Shown in pieces: positions 15,818 through 22,934 of a stretch of 34,490 nt of DNA; within the stretch, counting starts at the first letter, position 1, and every line of letters starts with the position of its first letter. Source of the stretch: Streptosporangiaceae bacterium (GTDB lineage: Bacteria; Actinomycetota; Actinomycetes; Streptosporangiales; Streptosporangiaceae); assembly GCA_030038295.1 (NCBI GenBank), contig JASHPF010000176.1:1-34490 (forward strand). Direction: 5' to 3'. The translations under genes were made by a program, and so were the position numbers. The notes under the pieces are model-generated. The model was not told the origin of the DNA. It searched no databases and was given only the letters and a program-made list of their open reading frames with translations.

Positions 15818-17136
15818 CACGCCCGCCCGCCGACCGCCACGTCGGGCACGGCGTCCGGCGCCTCGGGCCGGGCGTCAGCCGATTTCGGCGCGGCTCCCGC
15901 CGTGTTCGGCACTGCACCCCCCGTGCCCTGCCCGCGCGGCCACCAATGGTTCTCCCAGCCTTCGGCGTCCCAGATCGGCCGGAGCCGCGGCAGCACGTCC
16001 GCGGCAAACAGCGAGATGTTCTTCTCGGTCAGGTCCCGCGGCATGGAGCCGTTTTGAAGCATCACCAGCAGGTTGCCGATGCGGAACTCGCGCACGAACG
16101 CCTCGATCTGGTCCGCCACAGTCGCAGGGCTGCCGACGATGGCGACCTGGCTGTCCACGATCTCCCGGTAGGTCGCCGTCTTCATCCGGGCGAGCATTCC
16201 GTGCCCCCCGCTCCGCAGCATCCCCTCGATGGCAGCCGGCTCGGCGTAGCCGGGGACCGCCATCGCGGTGGCCGGGACCGCGCCGAGGCCCGACCGGTAG
16301 TGCGCCTGCAGGTGGTCGGCGTACTCGCGCTCGGCCCGCTCGTCGGTCTCGGAGACGGCGACTACCTGCAGGAAAGCGAGCCGGTACGGGTTCTGGTCAC
16401 GGCCAAGCTCTGCGGCCAGCTGCCAGTAGCGGTCGAAGATCTGCCGGCCGACGAGCTTCGGTCCGTCCCAGCTCAGATACACGAACGCGTAATCGCGCTC
16501 CAGGATGTCCCGCAGCGTCCCGGCCGAGCCCGTGCCGGGGATCCAGATCGGCGGATGCGGCTGCTGGATGGGCCGCGGCCAGATGTTGACCTGACCGTAC
16601 TTTTCGAAGCGGCCGTTCCACGGAAACGGCCGTGGCTCCGACCACGCTCGCAGGATCAGCTCGCGGTGCTCGCGGTACCGCTCCCTCGTCTCGATCGCGG
16701 GTAGCGCGGCGTTGAGGTTCGCGTCGTAGCTGAGCCCGACCGGAAAGCCGGCGATCAGCCGGCCACCGCTGATGCAGTCGAGCAGCGCATATTCCTCGGC
16801 GATCTTCAGCGGCTCGCGGGTTTTGCCGAGCGAGCGCCCGAGCACGGCGATGGCCACGTCGAGGTTCTCGGCCTGCGCTGCGCACGCCACGGCGGAGGCC
16901 AGCAGCGTCGGGTTCGGCGAGACGTCGTAGGAGGACTGACTGTGCTCGGTCACGCAGATGCCGTCGAGGCCGGCCCGCGCGCCGTGCAGCAACTCCGCGT
17001 ACGCCGAGACCAGCGATTCCTGCATCAGCCTCGGCTCGACGATGTCGTACGGCGCGGTGACCACGGACGTGTAGTGATCCTCGAAGCCCGCAGGCATGTG
17101 GCGGTACGGTACTTGCTCGAACAGGCTGACTTTCAT
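15817..17136 (-). CDS. LLM-class flavin-dependent monooxygenase
   Basis: A 439-residue, longer-than-usual LLM protein. Features: MKVSLFEQVPYRHMP; LHGARAGLDGICVTEHSQSS; NLDVAIAVLGRSLGKTREPLKIAEEYALLDCISGGRLIAGFPVG; QPHPPIWIPGTGSAGTLRDILERDYAFVYLSWD; and VAIVGSPATVADQIEAF. The last 45 residues are a low-complexity Pro/Ala tail. ATG 17136 has GGGAGG before it; the upstream 14 residues are discounted. The size and GTGSA pattern suit two-component FMNH2-dependent monooxygenases, but no flavin reductase is nearby. It is coupled to the alpha/beta hydrolase and lies 76 bases after the MFS gene, so it probably performs the first oxygenation in the operon's pathway. Confidence 0.9.
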   Translation of the reverse strand: MKVSLFEQVPYRHMPAGFEDHYTSVVTAPYDIVEPRLMQESLVSAYAELLHGARAGLDGICVTEHSQSSYDVSPNPTLLASAVACAAQAENLDVAIAVLGRSLGKTREPLKIAEEYALLDCISGGRLIAGFPVGLSYDANLNAALPAIETRERYREHRELILRAWSEPRPFPWNGRFEKYGQVNIWPRPIQQPHPPIWIPGTGSAGTLRDILERDYAFVYLSWDGPKLVGRQIFDRYWQLAAELGRDQNPYRLAFLQVVAVSETDERAEREYADHLQAHYRSGLGAVPATAMAVPGYAEPAAIEGMLRSGGHGMLARMKTATYREIVDSQVAIVGSPATVADQIEAFVREFRIGNLLVMLQNGSMPRDLTEKNISLFAADVLPRLRPIWDAEGWENHWWPRGQGTGGAVPNTAGAAPKSADARPEAPDAVPDVAVGGRA

Positions 17137-17212
17137 GCTGCGCCTCCCTGCACGGCCCGTATCCGGCTTTACTGCCATCGGGCGCAGTAGTCAACAGTTG
17201 CGTCGGCAACGG

Positions 17213-18649
17213 CTAACCACGGACGAGCGACCGCGACCGCGGTGCCTCCTCCGCAGCCAGCTCGACCGACCGCGACCGGCGGAGCGCCGCCCAGCCCACG
17301 ACTGCGCCGACCCCGAGCAGCGCGAGCGTGACCAGCAGGCCGTCGTGGTACCCGTGCAGAAACGCGGCCTGCGGCGACGCGCCCGCCCGCAGCGCGACGC
17401 CCTGCCGACCGCGCAGCACCGCCCCGATGACCGTGATGCCCAGCAGCCCGGCGAGCTCACGAGACGCGTTCAGCAGCGCCGACGCGACGCCGGACCGCTC
17501 GGTCGGCATGGAGTGCAGCACGGCGTGCGTGAGCGGCACGTTCATCAGACCGGCGCCCGCGCCGAAGATCAGGAAGCCCGGCATCAGCCCACCGAACGTC
17601 GCGCCGCCACCGAGCCGCGCCACCAGGTACAGCCCGCCCGCCATGGCCGCCATGCCGAGCCCGACGGTACGGTGCGCGCCGAGTCTGGGCGCCACCTGCG
17701 GCGCGAGCGACGCGAACACCGCCATGCAGATCGCCATCGGAACGAAGGTCAGGCCCGCCTCGGTCGGCGAGAAGCCCAGGATCGTCTGCAGGTAGATCGA
17801 CGTGAAGAAGTAGATGCCCAGGATCCCGAACGCCCAGAGCATCATCACCGCGGTGCCGCCGCCGAACACGCGCGAGCGGAACAGGCTGATGTCGACCATC
17901 GGCTGTGCGGTCCGCGACTCGACGAGGCCGAATGCCGCCGCGGCGGCCGCTGCCACCGCGAACGCCGCCACGATCAGCGGCGACGTCCAGCCGTCACCGG
18001 AGCCCTCGATCAGCGCGTAGACCAGCGCGAATATCGCCATGGCCGAGGTGATCAGGCCGGGCAGGTCCAGCCGACGCGCCGTAGCGGTGTCGCGCGACTC
18101 CGCAATGGTGGGTACGGCGATCGCGAAGGTGATCAACCCGATCGGCACGTTGATGAAGAAGATCCATCCCCAGTGCAGGTGCTGACTGATGAATCCGCCG
18201 ATCAGCGGGCCGAAGGCCAGCGCCATGGCCCCGATCGCGGTCCAGGCTCCGATCGCCCTAGCGCGCTCCCTGGCGTCGGTGAACGTGGCCATGATGATCG
18301 CCAGCGTCGTCGGCACCACCAGGGCGGCCCCGAGGCCCTGCACCAGCCGGGCGCCGATCAGGATGCCGCCGCTGGTGGCCAGCCCGGCCGCGAGCGAGGC
18401 CAGCGTGAACACCGACAAGCCGACCAGGAACAGCCGACGACGCCCGTGGCCGTCCGCCAGTCGACCGCCGACCAGCAGCAGGCTCGCGAAGACCAGAATG
18501 TAGCTGCTGACCACCCACTCCAGGCCCGCGATTGACAGATGCAGGCTGCGCTCGATGGTGGGGATGGCCACGTTGGTCACGTTGTTGTCGAGATAGGTCA
18601 TGAAGGTGGCCAGGCTCACCGCCACGAGGATCCACCAGCGTCTCTGCAT
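17213..18649 (-). CDS. MFS transporter, DHA2 (EmrB/QacA-like) family
   Basis: A 478-residue membrane protein with about 14 predicted helices. The first helix carries ATFMTYLDNNVTNVAIPTI, the DHA2 helix-1 signature. Motif A is GGRLADGHGRRRLF, and the antiporter motif C region is AIGAMALAFGPLIGG. It is expected to export a small molecule in exchange for protons, in the plasma membrane. ATG 18649 follows GGGAGGGCAGAAAC; the 13-residue upstream extension lacks support. It is divergent from a TetR gene across three operator-like repeats, so TetR probably represses it and perhaps the whole operon. Whether it exports a drug, the pathway substrate or a product is unknown. Confidence 0.93.
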   Translation of the reverse strand: MQRRWWILVAVSLATFMTYLDNNVTNVAIPTIERSLHLSIAGLEWVVSSYILVFASLLLVGGRLADGHGRRRLFLVGLSVFTLASLAAGLATSGGILIGARLVQGLGAALVVPTTLAIIMATFTDARERARAIGAWTAIGAMALAFGPLIGGFISQHLHWGWIFFINVPIGLITFAIAVPTIAESRDTATARRLDLPGLITSAMAIFALVYALIEGSGDGWTSPLIVAAFAVAAAAAAAFGLVESRTAQPMVDISLFRSRVFGGGTAVMMLWAFGILGIYFFTSIYLQTILGFSPTEAGLTFVPMAICMAVFASLAPQVAPRLGAHRTVGLGMAAMAGGLYLVARLGGGATFGGLMPGFLIFGAGAGLMNVPLTHAVLHSMPTERSGVASALLNASRELAGLLGITVIGAVLRGRQGVALRAGASPQAAFLHGYHDGLLVTLALLGVGAVVGWAALRRSRSVELAAEEAPRSRSLVRG

Positions 18650-18688
18650 GTTTCTGCCCTCCCGTGGGCTGGTCCGGTGGCTGCTCAC

Positions 18689-18757
18689 TCTACGCCGTGC
18701 ATGTACGATGTTCCTGTACGTCGTACATGATGGCTAGTCTGACTTGTACGGCGTATA
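18689..18757. promoter_or_regulatory. Three TetR-type operator copies between divergent TetR and MFS genes
   Basis: A 13-bp dyad occurs three times. The central copy is perfect: TGTACGTCGTACA at 18715-18727. TGTACGGCGTATA at 18745-18757 matches 11 of 13. The third, read on the minus strand, is TGCACGGCGTAGA at 18689-18701 and matches 10 of 13. Centres are 26 and 30 bp apart. A wider dyad, CATGTACGA / TCGTACATG (18700-18708 and 18721-18729), spans the middle. The position suits autoregulation plus control of the MFS operon. Confidence 0.7.
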
Positions 18758-18759
18758 GT
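18754..18759 (+). promoter_or_regulatory. Likely -10 element of the TetR gene
   Basis: TATAGT ends ten bases before the ATG at 18769, so transcription would start about three bases upstream of the start codon. No ribosome site is present, consistent with a nearly leaderless mRNA. The hexamer overlaps the operator copy at 18745-18757, so a bound repressor would block it. A weak -35 only. Confidence 0.45.
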
Positions 18760-18768
18760 TGTCAACCG

Positions 18769-19503
18769 ATGAAGGCGACTCAGGTGACGGAGGCGGGCCG
18801 GCCCCGGCTGAGCAAGGCGGCCGTCGTCGAGCGCGGCCTCGCGCTGGGCGACGCCGAGGGACTGGAGGCGGTGACGATCCGGCGGCTTGCGGCCGAGCTC
18901 GGCGTCACGCCGATGGCGTTGTACTGGCATTTCCGGAACAAGGACGAGCTGCTGACCGGGCTTGCCGATGCGGTCTGGGCGGAGATCGACGTGCGGGTCG
19001 ATCCGCGCGACGACTGGCCGGTCCAGCTTCGCGGGCTGCTCCAGTCGCTGGTGCAGGTGCTGCGCAGGCATCCCAGCGCGTCGCAACTGCTAATCAGCAG
19101 CGAGAAGCGCACCAGCGAGGCCGCGATGGTCGCCACCGAGACGGCGCTGGCGGTGCTGCACCGCGGCGGCTTCGACGCCGAGTACTCGGCCGCCATCGTG
19201 CGCAACGCCTTGTTTACCGGCGTGATGCTGGTGATGAGCGAGCCGGGTTTCGAGCCCGGCATGACCGAGGCCGAGCGCGCGGAGCACGCGCGCCAGTCCC
19301 GGGTCCGGCTGGCGCTGCTGCCGCCGGATCGGTTCCCGATGCTGGTCGCGGCCGCCGGCCCGATGACCGCGTGCGACAACCCGGACTTCCACTACCGGGT
19401 CGGCATCGACCTGTTCGTCGACGGCGTGCGGGCGCTGTCGCGGCGGCTCGCGGCCAGTCGGGGAGCCGACGCCGACGACCTGACCGCCAGGGAGGACACA
19501 TGA
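18769..19503 (+). CDS. TetR-family repressor (tetracycline-repressor-like C-terminal domain)
   Basis: A 244-residue regulator. The helix-turn-helix is at about residues 20-62: AAVVERGLALGDAEGLEAVTIRRLAAELGVTPMALYWHFRNKDELL, a classic TetR pattern. The ligand-binding half has the TetR_C-type layout with RRHPSASQLLISSEK and DNPDFHYRVGIDLFVDGVRAL. ATG 18769 is chosen from homology (KATQVTEAGRPRLSKAAVVERGL) and from a -10 element just upstream; the frame upstream runs through the operators and is not coding. It presumably represses itself and the divergent MFS operon; the inducer may be the pathway substrate. It is coupled (ATGA) to an AhpD-like gene downstream. Confidence 0.93.
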   Translation: MKATQVTEAGRPRLSKAAVVERGLALGDAEGLEAVTIRRLAAELGVTPMALYWHFRNKDELLTGLADAVWAEIDVRVDPRDDWPVQLRGLLQSLVQVLRRHPSASQLLISSEKRTSEAAMVATETALAVLHRGGFDAEYSAAIVRNALFTGVMLVMSEPGFEPGMTEAERAEHARQSRVRLALLPPDRFPMLVAAAGPMTACDNPDFHYRVGIDLFVDGVRALSRRLAASRGADADDLTAREDT

Positions 19504-20069
19504 CGGAGAGCCGGTTCGGGCTGACGGAGCTGGACGATCTCCCGGACGATCTGCGCGAGCGCGTCGGCGAGATCGCGCGCAAGTCTGGTTTCGTCCCGAA
19601 CATCTTCCGGGCGCTCGGCCACCGGCCGGCCGAGTTGCGGGCCTTCCTCGACTATCACGACGCGCTCATGGACCGGCCCGACGGGCTCACCAAGGCCGAG
19701 CGCGAGCTCGTCGTGGTCGCCACCTCGGCGGCCAATCACTGCACGTACTGCATCGTTGCCCACGGCGCGATCTTGCGGATCCGGGCGAAGGACCCCTATG
19801 TGGCCGACCAGGTGGCCAGCAATCCGTGGCAGGCCCCGCTCGACAAGCGCGGCCGGGCGATCGCCGACCTGGCGCTCGCGCTGTGCCGCGCGCCCGAGCT
19901 GTTCGGCGAGGCCGATCTCGCCGCCGCCCGCGCGGCCGGGCTCACCGACGACGAAATCTGGGACGTGGGCGCGATCACGGCGCTGTTCGCCGCCTCGAAC
20001 CGGCTCGCGCACCTCACCGCCCTGCAGCCCAACCCCGAGTTCTCCCTGATGGGCCGCGGCTCCGGCTGA
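19500..20069 (+). CDS. AhpD-like / carboxymuconolactone-decarboxylase-family peroxidase-related protein
   Basis: A 189-residue all-helical protein with the AhpD active-site motif NHCTYCIVAHGAIL: H80, C81, C84, H88. The N-terminal segment IARKSGFVPNIFRALGHRPAELRAFL and the later GLTDDEIWDVGAITALFAASNRLAHLT fit peroxidase-related family members. It may act as a thiol-disulfide hydroperoxidase or redox partner in the cytosol. ATG 19500 overlaps the TetR stop (ATGA), so the two are co-translated and share the repressor's control. This suggests a role in dealing with a peroxide or reactive compound connected with the divergent LLM operon. The gene ends 30 bases from the convergent larC. Confidence 0.9.
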   Translation: MTESRFGLTELDDLPDDLRERVGEIARKSGFVPNIFRALGHRPAELRAFLDYHDALMDRPDGLTKAERELVVVATSAANHCTYCIVAHGAILRIRAKDPYVADQVASNPWQAPLDKRGRAIADLALALCRAPELFGEADLAAARAAGLTDDEIWDVGAITALFAASNRLAHLTALQPNPEFSLMGRGSG

Positions 20070-20099
20070 GGTCGCGCTGCCCGTGGCCCGGCTTGGCGC

Positions 20100-21362
20100 T
20101 CAGCTGGCCGGGTCTGTCCGCTCCGGCTCGAGGCCGGACCTGGCAGCCTGTCTCGCGGCGTCGAGCACGTCGGCGACCGGGACGCCGAGCAGGCCAGCCG
20201 CGGCGCGGGCGTCGGCGAACTCGGGCTGGACGGTGACCGGCTCGCCGTCCAGCCAGCCGCGCTTGACCCGAACGAGCTGGCCCGCGACCCGGACCTCAAT
20301 CTGGTCTCGGGGCAGCGCGAGCCTGCTGATCTCGGTGACGCGCACCCCGAGCGTGGTAGTGACCCGTAGCAGGGTTCGCACCACGGAGTCGAGCAGGTCT
20401 GCGGCAGTGAGCACGGTGACCAGCTGGCCCGGCCGGCCGGTCCGCATCAGCACGGGTGTGAGCCAGCAGTCGATGGCACCCGCGGTGTGCAGGGCATCGA
20501 GCGCATCGGGCCACAGCCGCGGATCCAGGTCGTCGACGGTGGACTCGACCAGCCGCAACGGTGCGGACTGCCAGGCCGGCGCCTGTCCCGCGGGTTCGCC
20601 GACCAGTATCCGCAGGATGTTGGCGTGGTCGGCGGGGTCGCGGGTACCTGCGCCCGTTCCCGCGGACCGTACGGTCATGGCCGGCATCGGTCCCCAGCCG
20701 ACCGCCAGCGCGGCCAGCAGCGCGGCGCCGGTGGGGGTGCACAGCTCGCCGTCACCCGGCCCGGCGCTGACGGGCGCCCCGGCGTCGGACAGTAGCCGGA
20801 CGACCGCGGGCACCGGGACGGGCAGCGGTCCGTGCGCGGACCGGGCCGAGCCGCTGCCCAGGCCGATTCCGCTGACCGTGACCCGGCTGCCCGGCGCGAG
20901 CAGGTCCAGGGAAGCAAGGGCGGCGCCGCAGCCGACGACGTCGGCGAGCGAGTCCAGCGCGCCGACCTCGTGGAAGACGACCCGCTCGGCCGGGACGCCG
21001 TGCACCTCTGCCTCCGCGCCCGCCAGCAGGGTGAACACCCTGGCCGCGAACGCCCCGGCGGGCGCCGGCAGGCCGGCAGCGTCGATCAGCGCGAGCACGT
21101 CGGCCAGGCCCCGGTGCGCGCGGCTCGGCCCGGTCTCGACGGCCGCTCTGATGGCGCGCAGCCCGTGGCGGCGGACGCTGCTGAACTGGACGTCGAGCTG
21201 CTCGCCGGTCGCTGCTGCCAGCCTGCCGATGGCGGCGCCGACGGCTGCCTCGTCGGCGCCCGCGTCGACCAGGGCCGCCAGCAGCATGTCACCGGCCGCG
21301 CCGGCGCTGGCGTCGATCCAGGCGGTCGCGCTCGCCCCGGCTGCCCCGCGCGTGGTGCTCAC
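20100..21362 (-). CDS. larC: LarC, nickel insertion enzyme for the nickel-pincer cofactor
   Basis: A 420-residue protein of the LarC (DUF111) family, a CTP-dependent cyclometallase that inserts nickel into the pincer nucleotide in the cytosol. Diagnostic features: WIDASAGAAGDMLLAALVDAGAD at the N terminus, VHGVPAERVVFHEVGALDSLADVVG, SGIGLGSGSARSAHGPLPVPVPA, GELCTPTGAALLAAL and a C-terminal VESTVDDLDPRLWPDAL, then RTGRPGQLVTVL. In Lactiplantibacillus plantarum LarC is made from two frames by programmed frameshifting; here it is one continuous frame. GTG 21362 overlaps the larB stop (GTGA) and matches the family start; the 170-residue upstream extension is antisense/out-of-frame shadow of larB. 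It forms an operon with larB. Confidence 0.94.
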   Translation of the reverse strand: MSTTRGAAGASATAWIDASAGAAGDMLLAALVDAGADEAAVGAAIGRLAAATGEQLDVQFSSVRRHGLRAIRAAVETGPSRAHRGLADVLALIDAAGLPAPAGAFAARVFTLLAGAEAEVHGVPAERVVFHEVGALDSLADVVGCGAALASLDLLAPGSRVTVSGIGLGSGSARSAHGPLPVPVPAVVRLLSDAGAPVSAGPGDGELCTPTGAALLAALAVGWGPMPAMTVRSAGTGAGTRDPADHANILRILVGEPAGQAPAWQSAPLRLVESTVDDLDPRLWPDALDALHTAGAIDCWLTPVLMRTGRPGQLVTVLTAADLLDSVVRTLLRVTTTLGVRVTEISRLALPRDQIEVRVAGQLVRVKRGWLDGEPVTVQPEFADARAAAGLLGVPVADVLDAARQAARSGLEPERTDPAS

Positions 21363-22042
21363 CCGGCCCGGCCGACCCGGCGGGCGATCCGGGCCGCCGC
21401 CACCGCCGCGCCGAAGCCGTTGTCGATGTTGACGACCGTGAGCCCGGGAGCGCACGCGTTCAGCATGGTCAGCAGCGCAGCCAGGCCGCCCAGCGAGGCG
21501 CCGTACCCAACGCTCGTCGGTACGGCGATGACCGGGGTGCCGACCAGGCCGGCAATCACTCCGGGCAGGGCGCCGTCCGTCCCGGCGATGGCGACGACCA
21601 CGTCCGCCGCGGCGAGCCGGTCGGTTTCGGCCAGCAGCCGGTGCAGGCCCGCCACCCCGACGTCGGGAACCAGCGCTGGGGTGGTCCCGAACACCTCCGC
21701 GGTTACCATCGCCTCGCGGGCCACCGGCAGATCGGACGTGCCGGCGGTGACCACCGCAACCGTCCCGGCCGGTACGGGCACCGGTCCGACCACGACCGTC
21801 CGGCCCTCGTCGTCGATCCGCGCGGCCGGGAACTCGCGCCGGCACGCTGCCCGGGTTCGCTCGCTGCACCGGGTCGCCAGTACCGCTCGGCCAGGGTGCG
21901 CGGCCGCCAGCGCACGCAGCGAGGCTACGGTCTGCTCCGGCGTCTTGTGCGCGGCCAGCACGACTTCCGGATCGCCAGTCCTGGCCAGCCGGTCGGTGTC
22001 CAGCCGGGCAAACCCGAGGTCACGAGGCGGCAGGCTGCTCAT
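21359..22042 (-). CDS. larB: LarB, pyridinium-3,5-biscarboxylic acid mononucleotide synthase
   Basis: A 227-residue protein of the LarB family, with a PurE-like C-terminal domain. It carboxylates and hydrolyses nicotinic acid adenine dinucleotide, giving the dicarboxylated pyridinium mononucleotide that starts nickel-pincer synthesis. Visible features: VAVVTAGTSDLPVAREA, VFGTTPALVPDVGVAGLHRLL, VVVAIAGTDGALPGVIAGLVGTPVIAVPTSVGYGASLGGLAALLTMLN and VNIDNGFGAAVAAARI. ATG 22042 lies only 24 bases from the divergent larE start, and no ribosome site is clear, so both may be leaderless or share a very compact promoter. It is coupled to larC by GTGA. Confidence 0.94.
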   Translation of the reverse strand: MSSLPPRDLGFARLDTDRLARTGDPEVVLAAHKTPEQTVASLRALAAAHPGRAVLATRCSERTRAACRREFPAARIDDEGRTVVVGPVPVPAGTVAVVTAGTSDLPVAREAMVTAEVFGTTPALVPDVGVAGLHRLLAETDRLAAADVVVAIAGTDGALPGVIAGLVGTPVIAVPTSVGYGASLGGLAALLTMLNACAPGLTVVNIDNGFGAAVAAARIARRVGRAG

Positions 22043-22066
22043 GACCTCATCGTGTCATCATGTCTC

Positions 22067-22927
22067 ATGGCAGTTCACCAGTCTGCGCAAGCATGGCCAG
22101 GTGACGCTGCGCTCCTCCTGCGCTGGTTCAGCCGTACCAGCGAAGTCACGGTTGCCTTCTCCGGCGGGGTCGACTCTGCCCTGGTCCTGGCGGCCGCGGC
22201 GCGGGCGGTAGGCGCGTCCCGGGTGCACGCGATCACGGCGGTCTCTGACGCGCTGCCCAGCGGGATGCTGACGGTGGCACGCTCCGTCGCCACCATGCTC
22301 GGGGTCCGGCACTCCGAAATCCGGACGCGCGAGATCGACAATCCCGGATACGCCGCGAACGGGCCGGACCGGTGCTACTTCTGCAAGGCCACGCTCATCG
22401 ACACGATCGCGGCGCACGTGCCGCTCCGTGCCGGGAACCTGCTGGTCACCGGCACCAACGCCGACGACGTGGCGGCGGGCTGGCGGCCGGGGATCAGGGC
22501 AGCCGCCGAGCGCGGCGCGGGCACCCCGCTGGCCGACACGGGCATGGGCAAGGAGGCCGTGCGCGCGCTGAGCCGCCGCTGGCAGCTGCCCACCGCCGAC
22601 CAGCCCGCCAGCCCGTGCCTGTCCAGCCGGGTCGCGTACGGGATTCCGATCACCCCGACCCGGCTGGCCAGGGTTGACGACGCCGAGCAGGCGGTACGGC
22701 GGGTACTCGCCGCGGCCGGGGTCACCACTCGCGACCTGCGGGTCCGGGACCTCGGCGCCGAGGTGCGGGTCGAGGTCGACGCCGGCACCGTTGACGCTGC
22801 CAGGAACCTTCCCTCGGTCACCCACGCCGTCGCCGCCGCGGGTTTCGCGGGCGCCCCGGTCCAGGTGGCCGCCTTCGCCTCGGGATCCCTGAACTCGGTC
22901 CTGGCTCCTGAGCTCCGCTTCCGCTGA
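22067..22927 (+). CDS. larE: LarE, pyridinium-3,5-bisthiocarboxylic acid mononucleotide synthase
   Basis: A 286-residue ATP-pyrophosphatase-type sulfur transferase that adenylylates and thiolates the LarB product. The PP-loop SGGVDS is at residues 32-37. Other motifs are DRCYFCKATL (C103, C106), TGTNADD, and DQPASPCLSSR with C184. C184 probably corresponds to the sacrificial cysteine of the L. plantarum enzyme. Three cysteines at C103, C106 and C184 could alternatively hold an Fe-S cluster, as in some homologs; the sequence does not decide. ATG 22067 was chosen; GTG 22052 is a 5-residue-longer alternative. It is divergent from larB and convergent with larA, leaving just 7 bases between their stops. 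Confidence 0.93.
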   Translation: MAVHQSAQAWPGDAALLLRWFSRTSEVTVAFSGGVDSALVLAAAARAVGASRVHAITAVSDALPSGMLTVARSVATMLGVRHSEIRTREIDNPGYAANGPDRCYFCKATLIDTIAAHVPLRAGNLLVTGTNADDVAAGWRPGIRAAAERGAGTPLADTGMGKEAVRALSRRWQLPTADQPASPCLSSRVAYGIPITPTRLARVDDAEQAVRRVLAAAGVTTRDLRVRDLGAEVRVEVDAGTVDAARNLPSVTHAVAAAGFAGAPVQVAAFASGSLNSVLAPELRFR

Positions 22928-22934
22928 CCGGCCG

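Noticed and set aside
17096-18535. 479-codon plus-strand frame opposite the MFS gene
   Set aside because: The minus strand encodes clear membrane helices and DHA2 motifs; the plus-strand product is hydrophilic, Arg/Gln-rich shadow.
18664-18768. N-terminal extension of the TetR protein through the operator region
   Set aside because: The frame is open, but it crosses three operator copies and a -10 element, and the Cys/Ser-rich translation lacks TetR homology.
20070-20099. Possible terminator between the AhpD-like gene and larC
   Set aside because: The 30-base gap has no dyad of useful length or T-tract.
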